Source: Prado023 sp963798745
GTDB lineage: Bacteria > Actinomycetota > Actinomycetes > S36-B12 > CAIYMF01
Reading direction: 5' to 3'
NCBI GenBank assembly: GCA_963798745.1
Contig: CAWCUF010000003.1
Span: forward strand, 496,001-560,000
Length of the DNA: 64,000 nucleotides
The translations under genes and the position numbers were made by a program. Shown here piece by piece: positions 30,242 to 37,614 of this stretch. The notes beneath the pieces are model-generated. The model was not told the origin of the DNA. It saw nothing but the letters and a program-made list of their open reading frames with translations, and made no database searches. The stretch's first letter is position 1, and every line of letters begins with the position of its first letter.

Positions 30242-31069
30242 TCACTGACCCGAGCGTGCCGAGGAGTAGAGGCACACGGCGGCGGCGGTGGCGAGGTTCA
30301 AGCTCTCCGCGCGACCCAGGATCGGGATCCGCACCACGTGGTCGACGGCAGCGAGCACGTCCGCGGGCAGGCCGTGGGCCTCGTTGCCGAACACCCAGGC
30401 CACCCGACCGGCGACCAGCCCGTCGCGTTCCGCGGCGAACAGGTCGATCGAAGCGGCTGTGACATCGGCGGCCAGGGTCGCGAAGCCGGCGTCGCGCAGG
30501 GCGGCGATAGAGTCGAGGGTGGCTCCGGCCGGCACCACCGGCAGGTGGAACAGCGAGCCCGCGCTGGCCCGTACGCACTTGGCGTTGGTCGGGTCGACCG
30601 AGCGATCGGACAGCGCCACGCCCAGCGCTCCGGCCGCGTCGGCGACGCGGATCAGCGCCCCGGCATTGCCCGGGTCGGCCAACTCGTGGGCCACGACCAC
30701 GTGCCGGCTTCGGGCGCCGGTCGCGACAGGCGCGGCGAGCAGGTCAGCCAGCGTGCCCGGCGCCCAGGTGCACACGGCCACGATGCCCTGCGGGGTCTGG
30801 GCGCTGACCAGCGTCGCGAACGCAGACCCCTCGACGACGTGCACCGGGAGTCCAGCCTCCCTGCCGGCGACCAACTCGGCCGCACGGCGCTCGCGGGCGG
30901 ACTCCTCGACGAACAGCTCGGTTGCCGCACCTGCCGCCAGGGCGACGCCCACCGCCTGCGGGCCCTCAGCCAGGAACTGGCCCCGGGCGCGCCGGAACTT
31001 GGCGATCGTCAGCGCTCGGGCCTCGCGCAGGCGGGCCGAGCGGGCAGTGAGCAGATCCACCCTGCGCAT
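30242..31069 (-). CDS. SPOUT (TrmH/SpoU) RNA 2'-O-methyltransferase
   Basis: A 275-residue protein from ATG 31069, probably methylating ribose on rRNA (23S) with S-adenosylmethionine. The N-terminal substrate-binding domain includes FLAEGPQAVGVAL. The C-terminal knotted domain has the three SPOUT motifs: DPGNAGALIRVADAAGALGV, AWVFGNEAHGLP and AESLNLATAAAVCLY. The place between rplT and pheS is where actinobacteria keep this 23S methyltransferase homologue. Target nucleotide is not predictable here. The start is uncertain: upstream in-frame ATGs exist. Confidence 0.9.
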   Translation of the reverse strand: MRRVDLLTARSARLREARALTIAKFRRARGQFLAEGPQAVGVALAAGAATELFVEESARERRAAELVAGREAGLPVHVVEGSAFATLVSAQTPQGIVAVCTWAPGTLADLLAAPVATGARSRHVVVAHELADPGNAGALIRVADAAGALGVALSDRSVDPTNAKCVRASAGSLFHLPVVPAGATLDSIAALRDAGFATLAADVTAASIDLFAAERDGLVAGRVAWVFGNEAHGLPADVLAAVDHVVRIPILGRAESLNLATAAAVCLYSSARSGQ

Positions 31070-31303
31070 CCTGCCATCGGCCTCGTGCAGCGCAGAGCGC
31101 TCCGCCCACGTGCGGCCCACCGAATCCATCCAGCCCTGCAAGCATTCGGCGCCCGGAGACTTGGATGAACCGTCTCTTGGCCCCCGAAACTTGGATCGAC
31201 TCGCAGTGCTGACCATGGGGGCGAGGTCAGGCAGGGTGGCGGGTCGGACGGGCCGGGGCAGCCGGGCGGCGGCTGCGCGGAGCTGGACGGCGACGACCTG
31301 CAC

Positions 31304-31347
31304 GCCGAAGGGCCCCGCCTTCCCGAGGGATGACGGGGCCCTTCGGC
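31304..31347 (-). terminator. Terminator after rplT
   Basis: A perfect 14-bp stem, GCCGAAGGGCCCCG (31304-31317) with its complement (31334-31347), surrounds a 16-nt loop, starting 12 bp beyond the rplT stop. No U-tract follows, as is frequent in high-GC actinobacteria. It would end or attenuate the infC-rpmI-rplT transcript before the methyltransferase. Confidence 0.75.
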
Positions 31348-31359
31348 CGAGCAGTTGGT

Positions 31360-31734
31360 TCAGGCAGCCGGGGTGCCGGCCGGCAGCGCGGCGCGCGCGG
31401 TGGCGACCAGCGAGTTGAACGCCGCCTCGTCGTTGACCGCCAGGTCGGCGAGCATGCGCCGGTCGACCTCGATCTCCGCGGCCTTGAGGCCCTGGATGAA
31501 CCGGTTGTAGGTCATCCCCTGGGCGCGGGCTGCCGCGTTGATTCGCTGGATCCACAGACGGCGGAAGTCGCCCTTGCGGTCCTTGCGGTGGTCGTAGGCA
31601 TACACACCCGAGTGGGTGACCTGCTCCTTGGCCTTGCGGTAGAGCCGGGAGCGCTGGCCGCGGTATCCGCTGGCCTTCTCCAGGATCTCGCGACGCTTCT
31701 TGTGGGCGTTGACTGCCCGCTTCACGCGTGCCAC
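31360..31734 (-). CDS. rplT: 50S ribosomal protein L20
   Basis: L20 is an early-binding 23S rRNA protein required for 50S assembly. The 124-residue protein has the typical basic N-terminal helix (ARVKRAVNAHKKRREILEKA, GYRGQRSRLYRKAKEQV) and globular C-terminus (RINAAARAQGMTYNRFI). In other bacteria L20 represses its own operon. It is third in infC-rpmI-rplT, 32 bp after rpmI, and is followed by a strong hairpin. Confidence 0.98.
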   Translation of the reverse strand: MARVKRAVNAHKKRREILEKASGYRGQRSRLYRKAKEQVTHSGVYAYDHRKDRKGDFRRLWIQRINAAARAQGMTYNRFIQGLKAAEIEVDRRMLADLAVNDEAAFNSLVATARAALPAGTPAA

Positions 31735-31766
31735 GGGTTACTCCTTCGTGTTCGGTTCGGGGACAG

Positions 31767-31964
31767 TCAGCGCATGCCGAGCAGGCGCTTGACGTTCTTG
31801 GTGTCGGCGGCCGAGATCGGCGCGTCCGCCCGCAGCTTGCGCGAGCGCTTGCTGGTCTTGACCTCGAGGCGGTGACGCTTGTTGACCTGCTCGTGCATGA
31901 GCTTGCCCGAGCCGGTCTTCTTCACCCGCTTCTTGGTGCCGCTGTGCGTCTTCATCTTCGGCAT
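31767..31964 (-). CDS. rpmI: 50S ribosomal protein L35
   Basis: A 65-residue basic protein of the large subunit. The sequence MPKMKTHSGTKKRVKKTGSG at the start and KRHRLEVKTSKRSRKLRAD in the middle are diagnostic. An AAGGAGAAC ribosome-binding site precedes the ATG. It lies between infC and rplT as in nearly all bacteria. Confidence 0.98.
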   Translation of the reverse strand: MPKMKTHSGTKKRVKKTGSGKLMHEQVNKRHRLEVKTSKRSRKLRADAPISAADTKNVKRLLGMR

Positions 31965-32041
31965 CGTTGTTCTCCTTGGTTCACCGCGTGCGGGTCGTAC
32001 CGCTGCGGGATGGTCCGCGATGATGTGTCGCGAAGTAGTGG

Positions 32042-32638
32042 TCAGGCCCCGGCGTCGCCGGCTGCCTGGTCGGCCTCTGCGGCCGAGGCCTGGCGGGCCG
32101 CCTCGCGCTCGGCGCGCGCATCGGCCTTCTTCTTGGTCGGTCCGACCACCATGATCATGTTGCGACCGTCCTGCTTGGGCGAGCTCTCCACGATTCCGTA
32201 CTCGGCGATCTCCTCAGCCAATCGCGTGAGCAGCCGGTAGCCGAGTTCGGGCCGGGACTGCTCGCGGCCGCGGAACATGATGGTGACCTTGACCTTGTCC
32301 CCCTGCTTGAGGAACCGCACCACGTGACCCTTCTTGGTCTCGTAGTCGTGCGGATCGATCTTCGGCCGGAGCTTCATCTCCTTGATGACCGTGTTGACCT
32401 GCTTCTTGCGGTCCTCACGGGCCTTGACGGCCGACTCGTACTTGAACTTTCCGTAGTCCATCAGCTTGCAGACCGGCGGCTTGCCATTCGCGGCAACCTC
32501 GACCAGGTCGAGGTCGGCCTCGACAGCCAGTCGCAGGGCGTCCTCGATGCGGACGATGCCGACCTGCTCGCCATTGGGGCCGACGAGTCGTACTTCAGGA
32601 ACGCGGATCCGGTCATTGATCCTGGGCTCGACGCTGAT
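32042..32638 (-). CDS. infC: Translation initiation factor IF-3 with probable ATC start
   Basis: IF3 prevents subunit joining and checks the start codon and initiator tRNA. The conserved actinobacterial beginning (EPRINDRIRVPEVRLVGPNG) is preceded directly by codons ATC AGC GTC, with AAGGAGG placed 6 bases before the ATC. No ATG, GTG or TTG stands nearby in frame; the next upstream candidate lies within the leader. An AUC start fits the known self-control of infC, where IF3 rejects its own rare start codon. The protein (198 residues) then shows the N domain, linker and C domain (DYETKKGHVVRFLKQGDKVK, FRGREQSRPELG) with an Ala/Glu-rich tail. Confidence 0.93.
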   Translation of the reverse strand: MSVEPRINDRIRVPEVRLVGPNGEQVGIVRIEDALRLAVEADLDLVEVAANGKPPVCKLMDYGKFKYESAVKAREDRKKQVNTVIKEMKLRPKIDPHDYETKKGHVVRFLKQGDKVKVTIMFRGREQSRPELGYRLLTRLAEEIAEYGIVESSPKQDGRNMIMVVGPTKKKADARAEREAARQASAAEADQAAGDAGA

Positions 32639-32915
32639 GTGGCGCCTCCTTGGGTCGCTGTGCGTGGTCGCGACCGCCGGCCCCTCGGGTGAGGGGGCCG
32701 GGCCCCTCATGGAAGAGGCCCGCTCCCGGGCAGGTGAGCAGGCCTCGAATCACCGGCGCAGCGCCGGCGCCGCGCACATCGCTGTGCGCGGATCTCAACC
32801 CGACTGCCCAAGGGCCGTCCGGGTGGGAGTTCGAGACTCCACTTCTCCGCCAACTGCCCCGGTGGCGCGTGCACCACGGTTGGGACAGATCGGTCGTCCA
32901 TGACAGGGTAACAGG
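32639..32915 (-). promoter_or_regulatory. Hairpin-rich 5' leader of the infC operon
   Basis: The 277 bp between infC and the divergent DUF1844 gene hold several strong stems: CGCGCACA/TGTGCGCG (32772-32791), CACCGGCGCAGCGCCGG nearby (32752-32770), and a GGCCCCTC/GAGGGGCC set at about 32680-32712 shortly before the AAGGAGG site. Such stacked stems are expected of a ribosomal-protein operon leader under attenuation or L20 control. No published leader family could be matched by eye, and the promoter itself was not located. Confidence 0.45.
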
Positions 32916-33287
32916 ATGACAGCCGCTCCCCCGAATCCTGACTCGCCGCCCGCCGACGAGGCCCAGCAGGCCCTGCGCGACATCGGGGAGGTCCCGGCCG
33001 TCGAGGTGATCACCACGGTCGGGCTGCACCTCATGAGCGCGGCCGCGGTCAAGTGCGGCCTGGGCGAGGAGGGCGATGCGGCCACCGACCTGGACGAGGC
33101 CCGCAAGTTGATCAACGCGCTGGCCGGCCTGGTGGTCACCGCCGCTCCCGACCTGGGCACGTTCCACGCCGGCCCGCTGCGCGACGGGCTGAAGTCGCTG
33201 CAACTGGCCTTCCGGGAGGCCTCGGCCCACCCGGACGCCCCGGGCCAGGGTCCCGGCGAGACACTGACCGGCCCGGTCATCGGCTGA
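32916..33287 (+). CDS. DUF1844-family protein
   Basis: The 123-residue protein begins with a disordered head, then EVPAVEVITTVGLHLMSAAAVKCGL and DLDEARKLINALAGLVVTAAPDLG, the two-helix core of DUF1844. The family is small, cytoplasmic and of unknown function. In actinobacteria it is found next to infC, as here (divergent). The stop overlaps the end of the SseB-like gene on the other strand by 11 bp. Confidence 0.85.
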   Translation: MTAAPPNPDSPPADEAQQALRDIGEVPAVEVITTVGLHLMSAAAVKCGLGEEGDAATDLDEARKLINALAGLVVTAAPDLGTFHAGPLRDGLKSLQLAFREASAHPDAPGQGPGETLTGPVIG

Positions 33288-34092
33288 GGTGGGTCCGGCC
33301 CGGGCCCACGCCCACCACCTCGACGGCCAGCACCCCGTCGAACACCTCGCGCAGCACCGCTGAGCCTGCCACCCGCTGCGCGATCACGGCGGCCCGCTGC
33401 TCCACGACGTCCGCGTCGAGCTCACCGGCGAAACGCACCTGCACGACCAGCCCCGGTGGCACCGCTGCCTCGACCTGCCGCCCAGCGGTCCGGCCAGGCG
33501 CTGAGCCGGAGCCGGAGGCCGAGCCGAGCGACTGCCCGCCGACCAGACGCACGTGCACCTCCCCGCTGGCCAGCACCGGCGCCAACTCCGCGATCACCGC
33601 CGCACGGACCGCCGCGTCCTCCCACGGGTCGGGCCAGGGTGCGCCGGTCGCCAGCCGCAGCAGGGCCTGGCCACGCAGTTGCACCGGCGCGGGCGAACCG
33701 GCATCCAGCAGCAGCACCTGACCACCCTCGGCAAGCACGGCGGCCGCAGCGCGGGCAGCGGTGACCGGCATCGGTCGGGCTGCCGGGTCCCAGGCCTGCA
33801 GCGGCGCCATGCCGGTGAAGGCCAACCCCACGACGGTGCCGTCCTGTGGATCGCGGATCGAGACGGCCGCGACGGCCCGGTCCGAGCCCGCACAGGGGTC
33901 AGCGTCATCACCCTCGAGCAGGTCGCCGTCGACCTCCAGCAGCGGCACGATCAGGCGCTGGCCGGTCAACGCCGCCACGACCTCGCGGATGCCGGCCTCG
34001 CCGGCGGCCCTGCGTGCCAGCACCTGCGCCACGGGCGCGGGCACCGTCCCGTCGTCGTCGGCGAACTCGCCCGGGTCGGTCAGGTCAGCCAT
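33277..34092 (-). CDS. SseB-like protein
   Basis: The 271-residue frame from ATG 34092 (GGAGAGG upstream) has an SseB-type domain in residues about 30-150: VVAALTGQRLIVPLLEVDGD, VAAVSIRDPQDGTVVGLAFTG, LQAWDPAARPMPV and VLLLDAGSPAPVQLRGQAL. A Ser/Gly/Arg-rich linker near 210 joins a C-terminal SseB-like C domain (VVQVRFAGELDADVVEQRAA). SseB domains are common in actinobacteria, with no defined biochemical role. It overlaps the carboxyltransferase stop by 13 bp and is probably co-transcribed with it. Confidence 0.75.
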   Translation of the reverse strand: MADLTDPGEFADDDGTVPAPVAQVLARRAAGEAGIREVVAALTGQRLIVPLLEVDGDLLEGDDADPCAGSDRAVAAVSIRDPQDGTVVGLAFTGMAPLQAWDPAARPMPVTAARAAAAVLAEGGQVLLLDAGSPAPVQLRGQALLRLATGAPWPDPWEDAAVRAAVIAELAPVLASGEVHVRLVGGQSLGSASGSGSAPGRTAGRQVEAAVPPGLVVQVRFAGELDADVVEQRAAVIAQRVAGSAVLREVFDGVLAVEVVGVGPGRTHLSR

Positions 34093-35570
34093 GCCGCGAA
34101 CCTCTCCTGGCGCAGCCCCGGCTGCTCGCCGTCGAGCACCTCGCGCAGGGAGGCCACGACCTCGTGGGCGGCTGTATCCATCCAACCCGGGTGCGACTCA
34201 CGGACCACATGATCGATGAACCCGAGGTCGGCCAGCGCGTGGGCACCGATCTGCTGCTCCCAGGCCACCTCCGCGGGGTCGTGGCTGCCGCCATGGCGGA
34301 TCGCAGCAGCTCCTTCCGGGGGCAGCGGCGCGACCCAGGTGTGCGAACCGGCGATGATCCGGTCCGCGGCCAGCAGGGCCAGAGCCGCTCCCCCGGTCCC
34401 GGCGCCGAGCAGCAGGGCCGCGGTGGCAGTGCGGGCCGACACCAGATCGAGCATGACACGCGAGATCTGGCCGGCGATTCCGGATTCCTCACCGGCCACC
34501 GACAGTTGGGCGCCGAGGGTGTCGACCACGGTGACCACCGGCAGGCCCCAGCGCGCGGCGAGTTCGATCCCGCGGCGCACCGTGCGCAGGCCGCCGACGG
34601 TCAGCGGCTCGCCGGAACGGCGGTCGGTGGTGGCCGCCAGCACCATCGGCATCCCGGCCATCCGACCCACGCCGACCAGCGCACCCTCGCAGCGCTCAGC
34701 CTGGCCGGTGCCCGGGAGCGTGACGAAGTCGGTCACGTGCTCGGCGACGAACTGGGCGGCGTCGAGGCGCTCGCGTTGGCGCGAGACCCGCACGTACTCC
34801 CACAGCTGGTCGGCAGACTCGGGCGCACCTGCCACATGGGCGGGACTGCTGTGGCCGCTGGGGGCCTGGACCGGGGAGACCCACCCCGGCCCGGGCCGAT
34901 CCGACCAGAGGCGCAGCACTGTCGCCAGGTGTTCTCGCAGCTCGGGCCAGGTCAGTACGGCGTCGACGATCCCGCGCGCGGCCAGGTTCTCGGCCACCTG
35001 GATCCCCTCGGGGAACGGCTCGCCGGTGATGGCGGCGTAGGCACGCGGGCCGAGGAACCCGACCATCGCGTCCGGCTCCGCCGTGGTGAGGTCGCCCGCG
35101 GACCCGAGAGTGGCCAGCACCCCGCCCGTGGTGGGGCTGCACAGGTGCACCAGGTAGGGCAGGCCCGCGGCGCGGTGCTCGGCCACCGCGGCGGTGATCG
35201 CCACCATCTGGACGAACGCGGGGGCCCCCTCCTGCATCCGGGTGCCCCCGGATCGGGGCGCGACGATCAGCGGCAGGCCCTGCGCCGTCGCTCGGCGGAT
35301 CGCGGCCACCACGACCGCCGCAGCGCGCACCCCCACGGATCCGCCGAGGAAGCCGAACTCCCAGGCGAGCATGGCCGCCGGCACGCCCTGCACCCGGAGT
35401 TGGCCGACCAGCACGGACTCGTCGGAACCAGTATTGGTCGCCGCGCGATCCAAATCGCTTCGATACACCTGTGAAATACTGATCCCTGACGCGATTCTCT
35501 CGTCCCAACCGACGAAAGAATCCGGGTCGGCGATGGCCTGAACCGCCTCAAGGGCCGTGAGCCTGTCCAT
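34080..35570 (-). CDS. Acetyl-CoA carboxylase-type carboxyltransferase (fused beta-alpha)
   Basis: A 496-residue protein with two crotonase-fold halves like AccD and AccA joined. The N half has LAWEFGFLGGSVGVRAAAV, LPLIVAPRSGGTRMQEGAPAF and SPTTGGVLATLGSAGD. The C half has GRMAGMPMVLAATTDR, LPVVTVVDTLGAQLSVAGEE, LLGAGTGGAALALLAADRII and WEQQIGAHALADLGFID. The CxxC zinc finger of Gram-negative AccD is absent. It would move carboxyl groups from biotin to an acyl-CoA, but no biotin carrier or carboxylase gene is nearby. The first 60 codons (DRIASGISISQVYRS region) use more A/T-ending codons than the rest. Confidence 0.85.
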   Translation of the reverse strand: MDRLTALEAVQAIADPDSFVGWDERIASGISISQVYRSDLDRAATNTGSDESVLVGQLRVQGVPAAMLAWEFGFLGGSVGVRAAAVVVAAIRRATAQGLPLIVAPRSGGTRMQEGAPAFVQMVAITAAVAEHRAAGLPYLVHLCSPTTGGVLATLGSAGDLTTAEPDAMVGFLGPRAYAAITGEPFPEGIQVAENLAARGIVDAVLTWPELREHLATVLRLWSDRPGPGWVSPVQAPSGHSSPAHVAGAPESADQLWEYVRVSRQRERLDAAQFVAEHVTDFVTLPGTGQAERCEGALVGVGRMAGMPMVLAATTDRRSGEPLTVGGLRTVRRGIELAARWGLPVVTVVDTLGAQLSVAGEESGIAGQISRVMLDLVSARTATAALLLGAGTGGAALALLAADRIIAGSHTWVAPLPPEGAAAIRHGGSHDPAEVAWEQQIGAHALADLGFIDHVVRESHPGWMDTAAHEVVASLREVLDGEQPGLRQERFAAWLT

Positions 35571-35750
35571 CCTTCGACGTTACCGTGCGTAAGTAACTTG
35601 CAGGAATGCGGCCCACCAAGCATCCTTCGTCCAAGAGGGTGGATTATTATCACCCGTTGGGTCGAATTTGCCTCCAAAAGGGGATGGAGGCTTCACCGGG
35701 GAGCCATTCGGGCCGACATGGGGGGTGGACTACCCACAGGAGGAACCGAC

Positions 35751-37556
35751 ATGAGCACGACAGCGATCCGCATGCGGCGGGCAGCGCCGACCCGTTTCGC
35801 GGTCGTAGCGGCTGCCGCGGCGCTGTTGGCGGTGCCCATTCCCGCCTCTGCCGACGGACCGAGCCGAACTGCCCTGCTGAGCCTGACCGGCGACGTGAGC
35901 CTGGCCGAGCTTGCCGACTCCGTGCAGGCGCTGGGTGGCCAGGTTCTGTCCACGCTCGAGGTTGCCGACGCCCTGCTGGTGCAACTGCCCCGCGGGGCGC
36001 GAGCACCGGGCGGGGCCACCGAGGTGCCCGACACTCCCATGCGGGTCAACGGCACCCGGATGTACTCGAACACCACGGTGCCGACCTACCGCGAGACGCT
36101 GGACGCTCCCGCGGACCTGTCGACCGGCGCCGGGGTGACCGTTGCGCTGCTGGACACCGGGGTGGCGCCCGACGCGGACGGGCTCGGGCACGTCCAGCAC
36201 GTCAACGTCACAGACGCGCCCGACGGCGATGGGCTGGGGCACGGCACGTTCCAGGCCGGGCTGATCGCCGGTCGGGGGACCTTCCCCGGCGTGGCGCCGG
36301 GCGCGGATCTGGTCGACGTGCAGGTTGCCGACGCTCAGGGCAACACCTCGTTGAGCACGGTGCTGGCCGGGCTGGACGCCGTGGCCGAGCGGGGCGACGT
36401 GGACGTGCTCAATGTCAGCCTGTCGACCGACAGTCCACTGCCCCCCTCGTTCGACCCGCTCTCCCGCGCGCTCGAGCGGCTCTGGGCGCAGGGTGTCACG
36501 GTGGTCGCCGCGGCCGGCAATGACGGGCCGGACCGGGGCACCGTGACCTCCCCCGGCGACGACCCGATGCTGCTGACCGTCGGCTCCCTGGATGAGAACG
36601 CCACCACGAGTCGCCGCGACGACGATGTCGCTGAGTTCAGCGCGCGGCCCGCCCGCCGCTCCGTCGGCAAGCCCGACCTCCTGGCCCCGGGGGTCTCCCT
36701 GGTGTCGACAGCTGCCCCGGGCAGCGCCGCGGTGACCGAGAACCCGCAGGCCCTGGTCGGCGAGGGCTACATGCGTGGTTCGGGCACCTCGATGTCCGCA
36801 GCCATCGTCTCCGGTGCCGTCGCAGCCGTGCTCGATGCCCACCCGGGCCTGGAGCCCAACGGCGTGAAGTCGCTGCTCACGCGCACCGCCTACAACCTCA
36901 AGGGTCGCGACGCCGGTGAGGGCGCCGGTGGGCTGGACCTGGGCAAGGCCCTGGACCGAGCCGACCGGGCGGCTTCCAACCCTCGGATGCCATCTGACTC
37001 CGATGTGGACAAGAGCGATCTCGGACCCAAGTCGGACGACGCCGCGGTGTGGGCGGACTTCGCGCAGGCGTGGGAGGACGGTGATCTTCCGGCAGCACAG
37101 GCCGCGTGGAGGCAACTCAGCTCGGAGAGTCGAGTGTGGGCCTCACGAGCCTTTGCCATCGCGGTCGTCTATGGGTCTGCTGACTCCGCGCATTTCGAGG
37201 CGCGCGGATGGGCCGCCCGCGGATGGGCCGCGCGCGGATGGGCATCCGAAGAGTGGCTGGCGCGCGGATGGGCCGCGCGCGGCTGGGCATCCGAAGAGTG
37301 GCTGGCGCGCGGATGGGCCGCGCGCGGCTGGGCGGCGCGTGGATGGGCAGCGCGTGGATGGGCAGCTCGCGGCTGGGCCGCCGAGGACTGGGAAGCCCGC
37401 GGCTGGGCAGCTCGCGGCTGGGCCGCCGAGGACTGGGAAGCCCGCGGCTGGGCCGCCCGTGGCTGGGCTGACTTCATGTGGGAAGCGCGCGGCTGGGCCG
37501 CCCGGGGATGGGCTGCCAACGTGTGGGCTACTGGCGGGGCCGGTGGCTGGGTGTAG
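35751..37556 (+). CDS. Secreted subtilisin-like (S8) protease with tryptophan-pentad tail
   Basis: The 601-residue protein from ATG 35751 (AGGAGGA upstream) has a signal peptide (RR at 9-10, hydrophobic 16-30, PASA-D cut near 34). An I9-like propeptide (about 38-82) follows, then the S8 catalytic domain (about 120-405) with D135 (VALLDTGV), H164 (GLGHGTFQAG), N257 (AAAGNDGP) and S347 (GSGTSMSAAI). A charged linker (410-482) leads to the tail 484-592, where Trp recurs at every fifth residue 22 times, mostly as WAARG with WASEE, WLARG, WAAED and WEARG variants. All catalytic residues are intact. The kinase gene follows by 58 bp. The tail's role is unknown, though wall or protein binding is plausible. 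Confidence 0.9.
   Translation: MSTTAIRMRRAAPTRFAVVAAAAALLAVPIPASADGPSRTALLSLTGDVSLAELADSVQALGGQVLSTLEVADALLVQLPRGARAPGGATEVPDTPMRVNGTRMYSNTTVPTYRETLDAPADLSTGAGVTVALLDTGVAPDADGLGHVQHVNVTDAPDGDGLGHGTFQAGLIAGRGTFPGVAPGADLVDVQVADAQGNTSLSTVLAGLDAVAERGDVDVLNVSLSTDSPLPPSFDPLSRALERLWAQGVTVVAAAGNDGPDRGTVTSPGDDPMLLTVGSLDENATTSRRDDDVAEFSARPARRSVGKPDLLAPGVSLVSTAAPGSAAVTENPQALVGEGYMRGSGTSMSAAIVSGAVAAVLDAHPGLEPNGVKSLLTRTAYNLKGRDAGEGAGGLDLGKALDRADRAASNPRMPSDSDVDKSDLGPKSDDAAVWADFAQAWEDGDLPAAQAAWRQLSSESRVWASRAFAIAVVYGSADSAHFEARGWAARGWAARGWASEEWLARGWAARGWASEEWLARGWAARGWAARGWAARGWAARGWAAEDWEARGWAARGWAAEDWEARGWAARGWADFMWEARGWAARGWAANVWATGGAGGWV
37200..37526 (+). repeat. 15-bp coding repeat array of the Trp-pentad tail
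   Basis: The array is built of 15-bp units (GCGCGCGGATGGGCC type), each giving Ala-Arg-Gly-Trp-Ala. Longer blocks are duplicated: the segment with the GCATCCGAAGAGTGGCTG unit occurs twice (from about 37231 and 37276), and the one with GCCGAGGACTGGGAAGCC occurs twice (near 37380 and 37425). This indicates growth by unequal crossing-over or slippage while the frame and tryptophan register were kept. Confidence 0.9.
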
Positions 37557-37614
37557 CGCGTGACTCCGGCGAGGCTGCTTTGACGCGGACCGGCGCCGCA
37601 CAGATGATCGCGTC

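Noticed and set aside
31158..31205. Direct repeat ACTTGGAT before the methyltransferase gene
   Set aside because: Only 8-9 bases match; likely chance.
32823..32852. Stretch resembling a tRNA T-arm and 3' end (GTTCGA loop, then CTTCTCCGCCA)
   Set aside because: No matching 5' acceptor strand, D-arm or anticodon arm is found 70-90 bases upstream, so it is not a tRNA gene. An old attachment remnant cannot be excluded.
37200..37526. CRISPR-like repeat array
   Set aside because: Units are 15 bp with no spacers, in frame and protein-coding.
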